A stretch of 64,000 nucleotides of DNA. Origin: Bog-756 sp963835465. GTDB taxonomy: Bacteria; Actinomycetota; Acidimicrobiia; Acidimicrobiales; RAAP-2. The notes under the pieces are model-generated. The model was not told the DNA's origin. It saw only the letters and a program-made list of their open reading frames with translations, and did no database searches. The DNA lies in contig CAWIFR010000005.1 of the NCBI GenBank assembly GCA_963835465.1, positions 248,001 to 312,000 of the forward strand, written 5' to 3'. Position numbers and translations under genes: made by a program. How positions within the stretch are numbered: the first letter of the stretch is position 1; each line of letters starts with the position of its first letter. Positions 45,094 to 53,896 of the stretch are shown here, piece after piece.

Positions 45094-46890
45094 ATGGACG
45101 GAGCACGGGTGGCCGACTGGGAGGGCCACGTGATCGTGTGCGGCCTCCAGGGGGTGGGCCTGCGCATGGTCGAGCAGCTCCACCAGGCCGGTGTGCAGGT
45201 GGTGGTGGTGGACGAGGATCCCGATCAGCGCCTGGTGCGGATCGTCGAGGCCTGGGAGATCCCCTTCATCATCGGGAGCCCGCGGCTCGGCGGGTTCCTG
45301 GACCGGGCCGGCCTGGCCGCGGCCCGAGCCGTGGTCTGTGCCGAACGCACCGAGGTCCAGACCCTGGAGACCGCACTGCTGGTCAGCGAGCGCCGGCCGG
45401 ACATCCGGGTGGTGGTCCAGCTAGCCAACGCCGCCGTCGGCGCCGCGGTGGGCGGAGTCACCGGGCCCGGCACCGTGCTCGACGTGGCCTCCCTGGCCGC
45501 ACCGTCCATCGTCGAGGCCTGTCTGGGCCGCGACTCCTATCAGATCGAATTCGGCGACACCCAGTTCATGACCTCCGAGGTGGAGGTGGCCCGCTTCGCC
45601 TCCCTACGGGCCCTGTTCGGGGCGCTGGCCCCCATCGCCGTGGTGCCGGCGGACGGTTCGGCCACGGTGGCCTGCCCCGGACGGGACTACGAGGTCCACA
45701 TCGGTGACCGGGTCACCGTCCTCGGTACCCCTGAGGAGTTGGCGGCCGCCGATCTGCTGCCGGCCAAGGCCGGCGACGACGGTTCGGGCCTACGGGGCCA
45801 CCGCCACCACTCCGGCGCCGGGCTGCTCAGGCGGACCACCACGCTGCTTGGGTCGGACGACAACAGCGCGCTGCGCTTCGCCATCGTGGCCGCCTCCTCC
45901 CTGATCGTCCTGTCCACCATCATCCTCCGCCTGGCCTACCGCCTTCCCCACGGCGGCCACATGACCACCCTGACCGCGCTCTACTTCACCGTCGAGACCA
46001 TCTCCACGGTGGGATACGGCGACTTCTCCTTCGCCGATCAGTCCACCGCCATGGAGGTCTTCGGGATCCTGCTCATCGCCGGAGGCGCCACCCTGTTGAC
46101 CACGGTCTTCGCCCTCATCACCAACGTGCTCGTCTCGTGGCGCATCGAGCAGTCCCTCGGACGGCAACAGCTGGTCGGCCTGGAGGACCACGTGGTGGTG
46201 ATCGGGCTCGGCTCCGTGGGCATCCGGGTGCTCGAGGGCCTCCACGCCGAGGGCCGGGAGGTGGTGGTCGTGGAGCGGAGCGAGAACAATCGGTTCCTCA
46301 ACCAGGCCCGGGCCCTCGGTGCTCCGGTGCTCATCGCCGACGCCACCCAGCGTCAGACCCTGGAGGACGCCAACGTGCACTCTGCGGCGGCGGTGGCCGT
46401 CCTCACCAGTGACGACCTGACCAACATCGAGACGGGATTGGCCGTCCGGGACTACCTAGGGGAGCGCTGGACCGACGTGCCGGTGGTCCTCCGGGTGTTC
46501 GACCGTGAGCTGGGCCACACCGTGGAGCACCACTTCGACTTCCGGCACGTTCGGTCCACGTCCGCCATCGCCGCCCCCCGGTTCGTCGGGGCCGCGCTGG
46601 GTCTGGACATCCTGGGGTCGTTCGACGTTGCCGAACAGGCCTTCCTGGTCGGTCGGCTCACCGTGGCGCCGGGCCGGGGCCTCGACGGGCTGGCCATGGT
46701 GGACCTCCCCGCCCGGACCCGGGTGATCGCCCTCAGCCGGGCGGCCGACGGCGGTCGGCTCGAGCACCCACCCCGGCGGGACACCCGGTTCGCCCCCGGA
46801 GACCAGGCCTACGTGCTCGGATCCTATGAGGAGCTGCTGCGGGTGCTCCGCCATCAACACGAAGGGGATGTGGGAACCGTCGCCCCCTAG
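45094..46890 (+). CDS. Two-RCK potassium channel/TrkA-type protein
   Basis: 598 residues. N-terminal RCK (TrkA-N) domain with VIVCGLQGVGLRMVE; two membrane helices (about 262-284 and 322-345) around the K+ selectivity filter TISTVGYGDF (about 302-311); then a second RCK domain starting VVVIGLGSVGIRVLE at about 366 and TrkA_C-like end. So an RCK-channel-RCK order, unusual beside the common channel-RCK order. Start at ATG 45094; an upstream in-frame start (45010) adds nonhomologous residues. Diverges from lon. Confidence 0.88.
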   Translation: MDGARVADWEGHVIVCGLQGVGLRMVEQLHQAGVQVVVVDEDPDQRLVRIVEAWEIPFIIGSPRLGGFLDRAGLAAARAVVCAERTEVQTLETALLVSERRPDIRVVVQLANAAVGAAVGGVTGPGTVLDVASLAAPSIVEACLGRDSYQIEFGDTQFMTSEVEVARFASLRALFGALAPIAVVPADGSATVACPGRDYEVHIGDRVTVLGTPEELAAADLLPAKAGDDGSGLRGHRHHSGAGLLRRTTTLLGSDDNSALRFAIVAASSLIVLSTIILRLAYRLPHGGHMTTLTALYFTVETISTVGYGDFSFADQSTAMEVFGILLIAGGATLLTTVFALITNVLVSWRIEQSLGRQQLVGLEDHVVVIGLGSVGIRVLEGLHAEGREVVVVERSENNRFLNQARALGAPVLIADATQRQTLEDANVHSAAAVAVLTSDDLTNIETGLAVRDYLGERWTDVPVVLRVFDRELGHTVEHHFDFRHVRSTSAIAAPRFVGAALGLDILGSFDVAEQAFLVGRLTVAPGRGLDGLAMVDLPARTRVIALSRAADGGRLEHPPRRDTRFAPGDQAYVLGSYEELLRVLRHQHEGDVGTVAP

Positions 46891-46991
46891 AGCCGCGCGC
46901 CTCGGTGACGCCGCTGGACCGGGCGGCGCCGGGGGCCCCACCGAGCCTGGTCCGTCGGCCCTCGGTCCAATTCATCACAAGACCACGCACT

Positions 46992-47031
46992 GTTCGTGCT
47001 GAGTTCACCCCAGGTTTGCCGGGCGTTCATC
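46992..47031 (+). promoter_or_regulatory. PHO box: four 11-base-spaced direct repeats upstream of pst
   Basis: GTTCGTG (46992), GTTCACC (47003), GTTTGCC (47014) and GTTCATC (47025): seven-base units at exact 11-base intervals, matching the actinobacterial PhoP/RegX3-type direct-repeat PHO box (GTTCACC). Ends 10 bases before a -10-like TACCTT (47041-47046), so activator-assisted transcription of pstSCAB under phosphate limitation is expected. Confidence 0.82.
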
Positions 47032-47040
47032 TCGGCTCGG

Positions 47041-47046
47041 TACCTT
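47041..47046 (+). promoter_or_regulatory. -10 element of the pst promoter
   Basis: TACCTT fits the actinobacterial TAnnnT -10. It is placed just after the last PHO repeat (47025-47031), where a -35 element would otherwise lie. Transcription would start near 47053, about 85 bases before the pstS GTG. Confidence 0.45.
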
Positions 47047-47136
47047 CTCTCTGGGGCGTCCGATACGTCCTGGCCGTGGGCTCTCACCAGCGCCATGCGC
47101 CGAGCAGGTTGGAACCTTACGGAGGTCAGAGCACCA

Positions 47137-48333
47137 GTGGACTCAGGAACTACCCCTCAGGCGGCCGAGCGACCGCAACGAAAGACGAAGCGAATCTTCG
47201 TCGTGGGTCTGGTGGCGGCAGGATCCCTGCTGGCTGCCTGCAGCTCGTCGTCCACCCCCGCCACCACGACGACCGCACCTCCGGGAGGCAAGCTCACCGG
47301 GGACAACGCCGCATACATCGCCGCTGACCTGAAGGCCCCGGCGGGCAACCTGACTGCAGCCGGCTCCACCTTCGTCCAGCCCTTCTTCACCAAGGCGTTC
47401 TTCGCCTACACCTCGACGAACCAGGGCCTGCAGGTGAACTACTCGGGTGTCGGCAGTGGTACCGGCATCTCCGACTTCCAGGCCGGATCGGTGGACTTCG
47501 CCGCCTCCGACGTGCCCATGTCGGCCTCTGACCTTGCCAAGGTTCCGGCCTCGGCGGGTCCTGTCATCCAGATTCCCGACATCCTCGGGGGGGTGACGCT
47601 CTCGTACAACCTTCCCGGGGTGACGACGCGCATCAAGCTCGACGCGCCCACCATCGCCGGCATCTTTGCCGGCACCATCACCACGTGGAATGCGGCGCAG
47701 ATCAAAGCGCTGAATCCGGGGGTCAGCCTGCCGAGCAACGCCATCGTGCCCCAGGTGCGGGCCGACAGCTCGGGCACCACGTACATCTTCTCCGACTACC
47801 TGAACACGGCCGCACCCTCGGTGTGGACGCTGGGAGCGAACAAGACGATCACCTGGCCCTCGGTGGCCGTGCAGACCCCGAAGAACTCGGGTGTCGCCTC
47901 CAGTATCAAGGCGACCCCGTACTCGATCGGCTACGTCGAGCTGGCCTACGCCATCCAGAACAACTTCACCTACGCCGCGGTCAAGAATGCTGCCGGGAAC
48001 TACGTCCTGCCTTCGAGGAGCACCGTCGCTGCTGACGCCGACCAGAAGACGGGTATCACGCCCACCAACTTCTCGATCGTCAATGCACCCGGGGCCACCA
48101 GTTATCCCATCTCCGGCTACAGCTGGGCCATCCTGCTCCAGAAGCAGACCGATGCCACCAAGGGCGCCGGCGTGGTCAAGGTCCTCGACTGGACCACCCA
48201 CACCGGAGGCGGACAGGACCTGGCCGCCGGTCTGGACTACGTGGCCCTGCCCCCCGCGGTGCAGAACAGCAACCGCACGGCACTGCTGACGGTGACCGGT
48301 CCGACCGGGGAGAAGCTGCTCACCAAGTCATAG
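47137..48333 (+). CDS. pstS: Phosphate ABC transporter substrate-binding lipoprotein PstS
   Basis: 398 residues. Basic N-terminus, signal sequence and lipobox (LLAAC, Cys near 39), then the periplasmic binding fold: AGSTFVQPFF, VNYSGVGSGTGISDF and VDFAASDVPMS (phosphate-binding loops), VRADSSGTTYIFSDY. The GTG at 47137 has GGAGGT a few bases upstream; the frame is open further up but unlike the family. First gene of pstSCAB; PHO box upstream. Confidence 0.94.
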   Translation: MDSGTTPQAAERPQRKTKRIFVVGLVAAGSLLAACSSSSTPATTTTAPPGGKLTGDNAAYIAADLKAPAGNLTAAGSTFVQPFFTKAFFAYTSTNQGLQVNYSGVGSGTGISDFQAGSVDFAASDVPMSASDLAKVPASAGPVIQIPDILGGVTLSYNLPGVTTRIKLDAPTIAGIFAGTITTWNAAQIKALNPGVSLPSNAIVPQVRADSSGTTYIFSDYLNTAAPSVWTLGANKTITWPSVAVQTPKNSGVASSIKATPYSIGYVELAYAIQNNFTYAAVKNAAGNYVLPSRSTVAADADQKTGITPTNFSIVNAPGATSYPISGYSWAILLQKQTDATKGAGVVKVLDWTTHTGGGQDLAAGLDYVALPPAVQNSNRTALLTVTGPTGEKLLTKS

Positions 48334-48379
48334 GCCCTCGGGCCACCTAACGCCGGCTAAGAGGGGCTGACACGACGCT

Positions 48380-49357
48380 GTGACCACAACAGAAAAGACA
48401 CCGGCACCGGGGAGTGCGAGGCGCGGCGGGCGCTTCGCACTCCCCAACGGTGCTTACACGGGCATCCTGATCGCCATGGTGGCGATCTTCGTCGCGCTGG
48501 TGGCCTGGTACGTGGTGTCGATTATCGTCCAGTCCAAGCCGGCCTTCTCGACCCTCGGGTTCTCCTGGATCGTCCAGAAGGTGTGGGCGCCCAGCCAGGG
48601 GAAGTACGGACTGCTGCCGTTCATCCTCGGCACCGTCGAGACCACGGCCATCGCCCTGGTGCTGGCCGTCCCCATCGGCTTGGGCACCGCCATCGCCCTG
48701 GCCCATCTGGTGCCGGACCGCATCCGGCCCCCGCTCTCGACGGCCGTGGAGCTGCTCGCCGCTGTGCCCAGCGTCGTCTACGGCCTGTGGGGACTGGTGG
48801 TATTGGCCCCGCTGTTCCGAGAGCACGTCGAGCCCTTCCTGACGTCGGTGCTCGGATGGACCGGACTGTTCGACGGCCCCAACAACGGAGTGGGCCTGCT
48901 GCTGGCCGGCGTCATCCTCTTCATCATGATCCTGCCCACCATGGTGGCCATCTCCCGTGATGTGCTGGCCGTGGTGCCAAAGGAGCAGATCGAGGGGGCC
49001 ATGGCCCTCGGGGCCACCCGGTGGCAAGTACTCCGCAAGGTGGTCCTTCCCGGGGCCCGCACCGGCCTCCTGGGCGGTTTCACGCTGGCCATGGGCCGGG
49101 CCCTCGGCGAGACGGTGGCCGTGGCCCTGGTCATCGGCAATTCGCCGTTCATCGCCCATTCGGTGAAGTCCAACGCGGCCACCCTGGCCTCGCTCATCGT
49201 CAACAACTTCGGCGAGGCCAGCGGCACCGAGCTCAGCGCCCTGTTCGGCGCCGGCCTGGTGCTGCTGCTCATCGGCGTCGCCGTGAACGCGTTGGCCCGG
49301 GTCCTGGTGCACGGCACGGCCAGGGCCGGCGGCGCCTCCTCGGTGGCGGTGGCCTGA
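48380..49357 (+). CDS. pstC: Phosphate ABC transporter permease PstC
   Basis: 325 residues with six membrane helices and the ABC permease EAA-type loop (GATRWQVLRKVVLPGARTGL near residue 210). GTG start. Second gene of the high-affinity phosphate uptake operon; its TGA overlaps the pstA ATG by one base. Confidence 0.95.
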   Translation: MTTTEKTPAPGSARRGGRFALPNGAYTGILIAMVAIFVALVAWYVVSIIVQSKPAFSTLGFSWIVQKVWAPSQGKYGLLPFILGTVETTAIALVLAVPIGLGTAIALAHLVPDRIRPPLSTAVELLAAVPSVVYGLWGLVVLAPLFREHVEPFLTSVLGWTGLFDGPNNGVGLLLAGVILFIMILPTMVAISRDVLAVVPKEQIEGAMALGATRWQVLRKVVLPGARTGLLGGFTLAMGRALGETVAVALVIGNSPFIAHSVKSNAATLASLIVNNFGEASGTELSALFGAGLVLLLIGVAVNALARVLVHGTARAGGASSVAVA

Positions 49358-50268
49358 TGACCACGCTCAGCTTCGACTCCTCGACCGACCCCATCCTGGT
49401 CCGACGGGAGCGCATCCAGGGTGTGGCGGCCGCCTCGCTGGGCCGCCGCAAGGTCTACTCGAAGATCGCCGTGGGGATCTGCTGGGCCTTCCTGGCGGTG
49501 GCCATCGTCCCCCTGGTGGCCGTGGTCCTCTACGTGGTCGTCAAAGGCCTGCCCGCCTGGAGCACCGACTTCTTCACCCACCCGACCTACCCTGAGGGGA
49601 TCCCGGGCGGCGGCGTGTGGAACGCCATCGTGGGCACCGCTGAGATCGGGCTCATCGCCACCGCGATCACCGTGCCCCTCGGCCTGATGTGCGGCCTGTT
49701 CCTGGCCGAGTCGGACGGCAAGGTGGCCGCCAGCGTCCGCTTCACCGCCGACGTGATGACCGGCGTGCCCTCCATCACCATCGGTATCTTCGGCTATATC
49801 GCCATCGTCAAGAACTTCGGCTACAGCGGGCTGGCCGGCGCCTTCTCCATCGGGATCATCATGCTGCCCGTCATCATCCGCGCCGGGGAGACCGCCATAC
49901 GGGGCGTGCCCAACCAACTCAACGAGGCGGCGATGGCCCTCGGGGCCCGCAAGGCCACGATCGCCCGCCGGGTGGTGGTCCCGGCCGCCATGCCCGGCCT
50001 CATCACCGGGACCCTGTTGGCGGTGGCCCGGGGCCTGGGTGAGACGGCACCGCTCCTGCTCACCATCTTCGGCAACGAGTACATGCAGTGGAACCCCACC
50101 AAGCCGATGAACGCGCTGCCCCTGGTCATCTTCAACAACAGCAATCAGCCCTACGCTGATCTCGTCGAGATCGCCTGGGGGGCGGCACTGCTGCTGATGG
50201 TGATCGTGCTGGTGCTGAGTGTCGGGAGTCGCGTCCTCGCGGCCGTTCTGCAGAAGGAGAGACGATGA
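49357..50268 (+). CDS. pstA: Phosphate ABC transporter permease PstA
   Basis: 303 residues, six membrane helices; EAA-type loop GARKATIARRVVVPAAMPG near residue 200, then ARGLGETAPLLLT. Forms the channel with PstC. ATG overlaps the pstC stop; the pstB ATG overlaps its own stop region (four bases). Longer open frame to 49021 is a shadow of pstC. Confidence 0.95.
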   Translation: MTTLSFDSSTDPILVRRERIQGVAAASLGRRKVYSKIAVGICWAFLAVAIVPLVAVVLYVVVKGLPAWSTDFFTHPTYPEGIPGGGVWNAIVGTAEIGLIATAITVPLGLMCGLFLAESDGKVAASVRFTADVMTGVPSITIGIFGYIAIVKNFGYSGLAGAFSIGIIMLPVIIRAGETAIRGVPNQLNEAAMALGARKATIARRVVVPAAMPGLITGTLLAVARGLGETAPLLLTIFGNEYMQWNPTKPMNALPLVIFNNSNQPYADLVEIAWGAALLLMVIVLVLSVGSRVLAAVLQKERR

Positions 50269-51113
50269 TCGACCCAACCACCCCCTTGGAGAAAGGTGTC
50301 GCCGTGAACACCGCTCAGGTGCTGCTCGAACCCCCCACCGGTAGGCGGGTGATGCACCTCGACGACGTGACCGTGGCCTTTGCCGGGCGCAAGGCGGTGC
50401 GGGACGTCACCTTCGACGTCCACGAGGGGGAGATCACCGCCCTCATCGGTCCCTCGGGCTCGGGCAAGACCACCTTGTTGCGGGCACTCAATCGGATGCA
50501 CGACACCGTGCGCACGGCCACGGTCACGGGACGGATCATGCTCGGCGACACCGACGTCAACGCCAGCTCCACCGACGCCACCCTGTTGCGCAGCCGCGTG
50601 GGCATGGTCTTCCAGCGACCGAATCCTTTCCCCACCATGAGCATCTACGAGAACACGGTGGCCGGGCTCAAGTTCAACGGCGTGCGGAAGAAGGCCCTGC
50701 TCGACGAGGCAGCCGAGTCGGCACTCATCGGGGCCGCCCTGTGGGACAGCGTGCGGGACCGGCTGAAGGCCCACGCCTCCACCCTGTCGGGAGGTGAGCA
50801 GCAGCGGCTGTGCATCGCCCGGGCCCTGGCCGTCGAGCCCGAGGTGCTGCTCATGGACGAGCCCACCTCGGCCCTCGACCCCATCGCCACCAAGCGGATC
50901 GAGGAGCTGGTCGGTGAGCTCAAGCACCGGGTGACCATCATCATCGTGACCCACAACATGCAGCAGGCCATGCGGGTGTCGGACCGGTGTGCCTTCCTGC
51001 TCATGGGGGACGACAAGGCGGGTGAACTCATCGAGTTCGGCCCGACGGCCAAGCTGTTCAGCGAGCCGACCGATCCCCGCACCCTCGACTACGTGAACGG
51101 CCGGTTCGGCTGA
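50265..51113 (+). CDS. pstB: Phosphate ABC transporter ATP-binding protein PstB
   Basis: 282 residues. Walker A GPSGSGKTTLLRALNR, Q-loop VFQRPNPFPTMSIY, signature LSGGEQQRLCIARALA, Walker B VLLMDEPTSALDP, and H-loop VTHNMQQAMRVSD, all typical of PstB. The first 28 residues precede the usual start, and an internal GTG at about 50305 is an alternative. Completes pstSCAB; no phoU follows. Confidence 0.95.
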   Translation: MIDPTTPLEKGVAVNTAQVLLEPPTGRRVMHLDDVTVAFAGRKAVRDVTFDVHEGEITALIGPSGSGKTTLLRALNRMHDTVRTATVTGRIMLGDTDVNASSTDATLLRSRVGMVFQRPNPFPTMSIYENTVAGLKFNGVRKKALLDEAAESALIGAALWDSVRDRLKAHASTLSGGEQQRLCIARALAVEPEVLLMDEPTSALDPIATKRIEELVGELKHRVTIIIVTHNMQQAMRVSDRCAFLLMGDDKAGELIEFGPTAKLFSEPTDPRTLDYVNGRFG

Positions 51114-51122
51114 GCCCACCGG

Positions 51123-51938
51123 TCAGGCGCTGACCGACCGGCCGTGCCCGGGGGCATCGGAAACCTGGGAAACCTGGGGTCGTGGAGGCGGGTACGGGGT
51201 CCCGTCGGGGTCGATCCTGAAGCCCACACCCCGCACCGTGACGATGTATCGGGGATGGGCCGGATCGGGTTCGAGCTTGGTCCGGAGCCGGTGGATGTGG
51301 GTGTCGAGGGTGCGGCTGTCGGCCAGGTACCGGTCCGGCCACAGCAGATCGATCAGCTCGTCCCGGGTCCGTACCCATCGCGGTGGGGAGAGCAGGACGG
51401 CCAGGAGATCGAACTCACGCCGGGAGAGGTGGGTCTGCGCCCCGTCCACGATGACCTCCCGCCGCTCGAAGTTGACGGTGACCTGGCCGAAGGTGGCGTC
51501 GGGCCGCGAACCGTCATCGGTGTCCGGTCTGCGGCGGCCCGGGTCGGGCCCGGGCCGGTCGCGAGCCGCCCTCCGGAGGATGGCGTGCATCCGGGCCACC
51601 AGCTCGCGGAGCCGAAAGGGCTTGGTTACGTAGCCGGAGGCCCCCAACTCGAAGCCCAGCACCACATCCAGCTCGGCGTCGACGGCGCTGACCATCACGA
51701 TGGGTACGGCGGACACCTCCCGTATGCGTCGACACACCTCGATGCCGCGCATGCCCGGCAGGAGGATGTCCAACAGGACGATGTCGGGGTGGCGCTCGGC
51801 GAAGCGCTCCAGGGCCTCGATCCCGTCGGCGGCCACCTGCACCTCGAAGCCCTCCCGGCCCAGCCCCGAGGAAAGGGCCTGGCGGTAGGACTCCTCATCC
51901 TCCACCACGAGGACCCTGATGCGCTCGTCGTTGTCCAT
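51123..51938 (-). CDS. OmpR/PhoB-type response regulator next to pst (PhoP/RegX3-like)
   Basis: 271 residues. Receiver domain VLVVEDEESYRQALS with phospho-Asp in DIVLLDILLPGMRG and the Lys of VTKPFRLREL, then a linker and a C-terminal winged helix (LSRREFDLLAVLLS, DTHIHRLRTKLEPDP). Convergent with pstB, so a plausible phosphate regulator acting at the PHO box, though unproven. No histidine kinase beside it. The frame is open upstream; the ATG at 51938 is chosen for homology. Confidence 0.9.
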   Translation of the reverse strand: MDNDERIRVLVVEDEESYRQALSSGLGREGFEVQVAADGIEALERFAERHPDIVLLDILLPGMRGIEVCRRIREVSAVPIVMVSAVDAELDVVLGFELGASGYVTKPFRLRELVARMHAILRRAARDRPGPDPGRRRPDTDDGSRPDATFGQVTVNFERREVIVDGAQTHLSRREFDLLAVLLSPPRWVRTRDELIDLLWPDRYLADSRTLDTHIHRLRTKLEPDPAHPRYIVTVRGVGFRIDPDGTPYPPPRPQVSQVSDAPGHGRSVSA

Positions 51939-52015
51939 GGGGCCGCGGTACCTCCAGGAGCAGGATAGGTAGGCCACATGAACGGGGAACGACCGAGGGC
52001 TGACACCAGCATGAT

Positions 52016-52028
52016 CGTTCAATGAACG
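52016..52028. promoter_or_regulatory. Small palindrome upstream of the response regulator
   Basis: CGTTCA-A-TGAACG, a perfect six-base-arm palindrome in the gap between the response-regulator start and the crcB stop, containing half-sites like the PHO repeat GTTCA. Possible operator for autoregulation. Confidence 0.35.
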
Positions 52029-52095
52029 TTGTGGGGCGGACGGATCGTGCCCGTCACCAGGGGCGGGTGGTTCCGTGCGCCGATAGGTGGGGCAC

Positions 52096-52464
52096 TCAGG
52101 TGGCCGAGCCGATGGCCAGCCCGAGGGCCGCCGCTCCCAGGCCCAGCACGATGCTGACCGCCACGTTGAGCAGCGAGAGGCCCCACCGCTCCCCCTCGGC
52201 CAGTCGCACCGTGTCGAAGGTGAACGTGGAGAACGTGGTGTAGGCACCGATCAGGCCCGTGCCGGCGACGGTCAGCCAGGTGGCCGAGACCCCGTGGTGG
52301 AGGGCAGAGCCGGTCAGGAAGCCCAGTGCCAGGGAACCGCTGACGTTGATGACCAGGGTGCCCAGGGGGAAATCGGAGCCGGCCCGGCGCTGCACCACGT
52401 GGTCCACCGTGTAACGGAGCACCGCGCCACAGGCCCCGGCCACCATCACGCCGAGCACGATCAT
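52096..52464 (-). CDS. crcB: Fluoride channel/exporter CrcB (Fluc), second subunit
   Basis: 122 residues, four membrane helices. Fluc motifs GAVLRYTVDH and FPLGTLVINVSGSLALGFL (the conserved N), and TGLIGAYTTFSTFTFDTV (phenylalanine/threonine fluoride path). The start overlaps the upstream crcB stop by four bases (ATGA), so the two subunits may form a heterodimer. Controlled by the fluoride riboswitch upstream of the pair. Confidence 0.93.
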   Translation of the reverse strand: MIVLGVMVAGACGAVLRYTVDHVVQRRAGSDFPLGTLVINVSGSLALGFLTGSALHHGVSATWLTVAGTGLIGAYTTFSTFTFDTVRLAEGERWGLSLLNVAVSIVLGLGAAALGLAIGSAT

Positions 52465-52967
52465 GACGGGAACCCCCCGTCGGGCCCGCGTCCGGGCGCC
52501 ATCGCACCCAGGTCGTCCGGGTCGGGAATGGGCCGGTCGCGGGGGATGGGGAGGACCCGGCCCCGGGCCAGGGCCATGCCGAGGGCGGCGGCGGCCACGC
52601 CGGCCGCCAGGGAGGCCAGCACGTAGGCGGCGGCCAGACCGCCCCGGCCGTGCTGGATCCGCTGGGTCGTCTCGACCGCCATCGTGGAGAAGGTGGTGAA
52701 GCCGCCGCAGAACCCGATGGCGGCGAAGGGCCGGACGAACCGGGTGGGTGGCCACCGCTCCACCACCAGGGTCACGATCAGTCCGAGCACGAGGGATCCG
52801 GCCACGTTCACCGTGAAGGTGGCCCACGGGAACCGGGTCGGGGCGACCACCAAGACCCGCTCGGTCCCGTAGCGGGCCAGGGTGCCGACCGCCCCACCGG
52901 CGGCGATGGCCACCACCCGCAGGGCCGGCTCGGAACTCCGGGGGGCGGGTTCCCGTCCTGGGGGCAT
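52461..52967 (-). CDS. crcB: Fluoride channel/exporter CrcB (Fluc), first subunit
   Basis: 168 residues with four membrane helices, GTLARYGTERV, FPWATFTVNVAGSLVLGL and GFCGGFTTFSTMAVET, the Fluc signatures. A cytoplasmic tail of about 35 residues follows. The ATG at 52967 has AAGGAG five bases upstream; a longer frame would start inside the riboswitch and is rejected. Two-gene crcB pairs are common in actinobacteria. Confidence 0.93.
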   Translation of the reverse strand: MPPGREPAPRSSEPALRVVAIAAGGAVGTLARYGTERVLVVAPTRFPWATFTVNVAGSLVLGLIVTLVVERWPPTRFVRPFAAIGFCGGFTTFSTMAVETTQRIQHGRGGLAAAYVLASLAAGVAAAALGMALARGRVLPIPRDRPIPDPDDLGAMAPGRGPDGGFPS

Positions 52968-53000
52968 CGTCACTCCTTCCGGTGTCGCGTCTGGTGCTGT

Positions 53001-53056
53001 TCCGGTAGGAGTCATCAGCCCCTGGGGGCGGTTACGGCGAACTCCATCGCCACCCG
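53001..53056 (-). promoter_or_regulatory. Fluoride riboswitch (crcB motif)
   Basis: On the minus strand this reads GGTGGCGATGGAGTTCGCCG, then a short stem (CCGCCCCCAGGGGC) and TGATGACTCCTACC. The GGCGATGGAG...CCGCC start and the TGATGACTCCTAC end are the two conserved boxes of the fluoride riboswitch. It ends about 34 bases before the crcB ATG, so fluoride would switch on the crcB pair. Confidence 0.93.
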
Positions 53057-53152
53057 GTGATTCTAGGGCAGCTCCGGATCCGATGGCGGCATCACCACCG
53101 CCGGCCGGAGATGGGGCCCCGGACGCGGGCCGAGGCGGGGTACGACCGGAGG

Positions 53153-53896
53153 CTAGGGCTTGAACCGGTAGCCGATGCCCCGCACGGTCAGGATGTGCTG
53201 TGGATCGGCCGGTGTCAGCTCGACCTTCTTGCGTAGGCGCTTCACGTGGGTGTCGAGCGTTCGGCTGTCCCGCTTGGTCCGGTCGCGCCAGATCCGGTCC
53301 ATGCACTGGGCCCGGGTGACCACGTTGCCGGCCTCGGACACCAAGAGGGCCAGGAGGTCGAACTCCTTTCGGGAGAGGTCCACCTCCTGGTCGCGCACCA
53401 GCGCCTGTCGCACGGACATGTCGATGCTCACCGGACCCAGGCGGTAGCGGTCGTTGGGTGGGACGGTGGCGGTCGGGGCCGGGGCGCTGACCCGGCGCAG
53501 GACGGCCCGGATACGGGCCGTGAGCTCGCGGGGGCGGGGCGGCTTGATGATGTGGTCGGCCGCTCCGGCCTCGAGGGCCAGGACGGCATCCAGCTCGTCG
53601 TCCCGGCCCGTGACCATGATCACCGGCACCGAGGACACGGTGCTGATGCGGCGGAACACCGACAGCCCCTGGGAGTCACCCAGCTCCATGTCGAGCAGGA
53701 TCAGCGATGGTCGGGCAGCCTGGACCTGGGCCACGCCCTCAGCGCCGTCGGAGGCGGTCACCACGTCGAACCCCTCCACCGACAGGGTGGCGGCCAGCCC
53801 CTGACGGGATCGAAGGTCGTCGTCGATGATGAGGATGGTCGGATGATCTGCGGGTCGGGGCACGCCGTGCTCGCCTTCGCGGAAGGCCAGGCTCAT
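53153..53896 (-). CDS. OmpR-type response regulator
   Basis: 247 residues. Receiver ILIIDDDLRSRQGLAATL, phospho-Asp in LILLDMELGDSQG, Thr in VIMVTGRDD, Lys in IIKPPRPREL; C-terminal winged helix SRKEFDLLALLVSE and DTHVKRLRKKVE. Resembles the pst-side regulator but is a separate paralogue. No kinase nearby; target unknown. Start 53896 (ATG); GTG 53863 is the alternative. A strong hairpin lies just upstream. Confidence 0.88.
   Translation of the reverse strand: MSLAFREGEHGVPRPADHPTILIIDDDLRSRQGLAATLSVEGFDVVTASDGAEGVAQVQAARPSLILLDMELGDSQGLSVFRRISTVSSVPVIMVTGRDDELDAVLALEAGAADHIIKPPRPRELTARIRAVLRRVSAPAPTATVPPNDRYRLGPVSIDMSVRQALVRDQEVDLSRKEFDLLALLVSEAGNVVTRAQCMDRIWRDRTKRDSRTLDTHVKRLRKKVELTPADPQHILTVRGIGYRFKP

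Noticed and set aside
52968..53015. Longer crcB start at 53015
   Set aside because: That ATG is part of the TGATGACTCC box of the fluoride riboswitch; the later ATG has a clear ribosome site.
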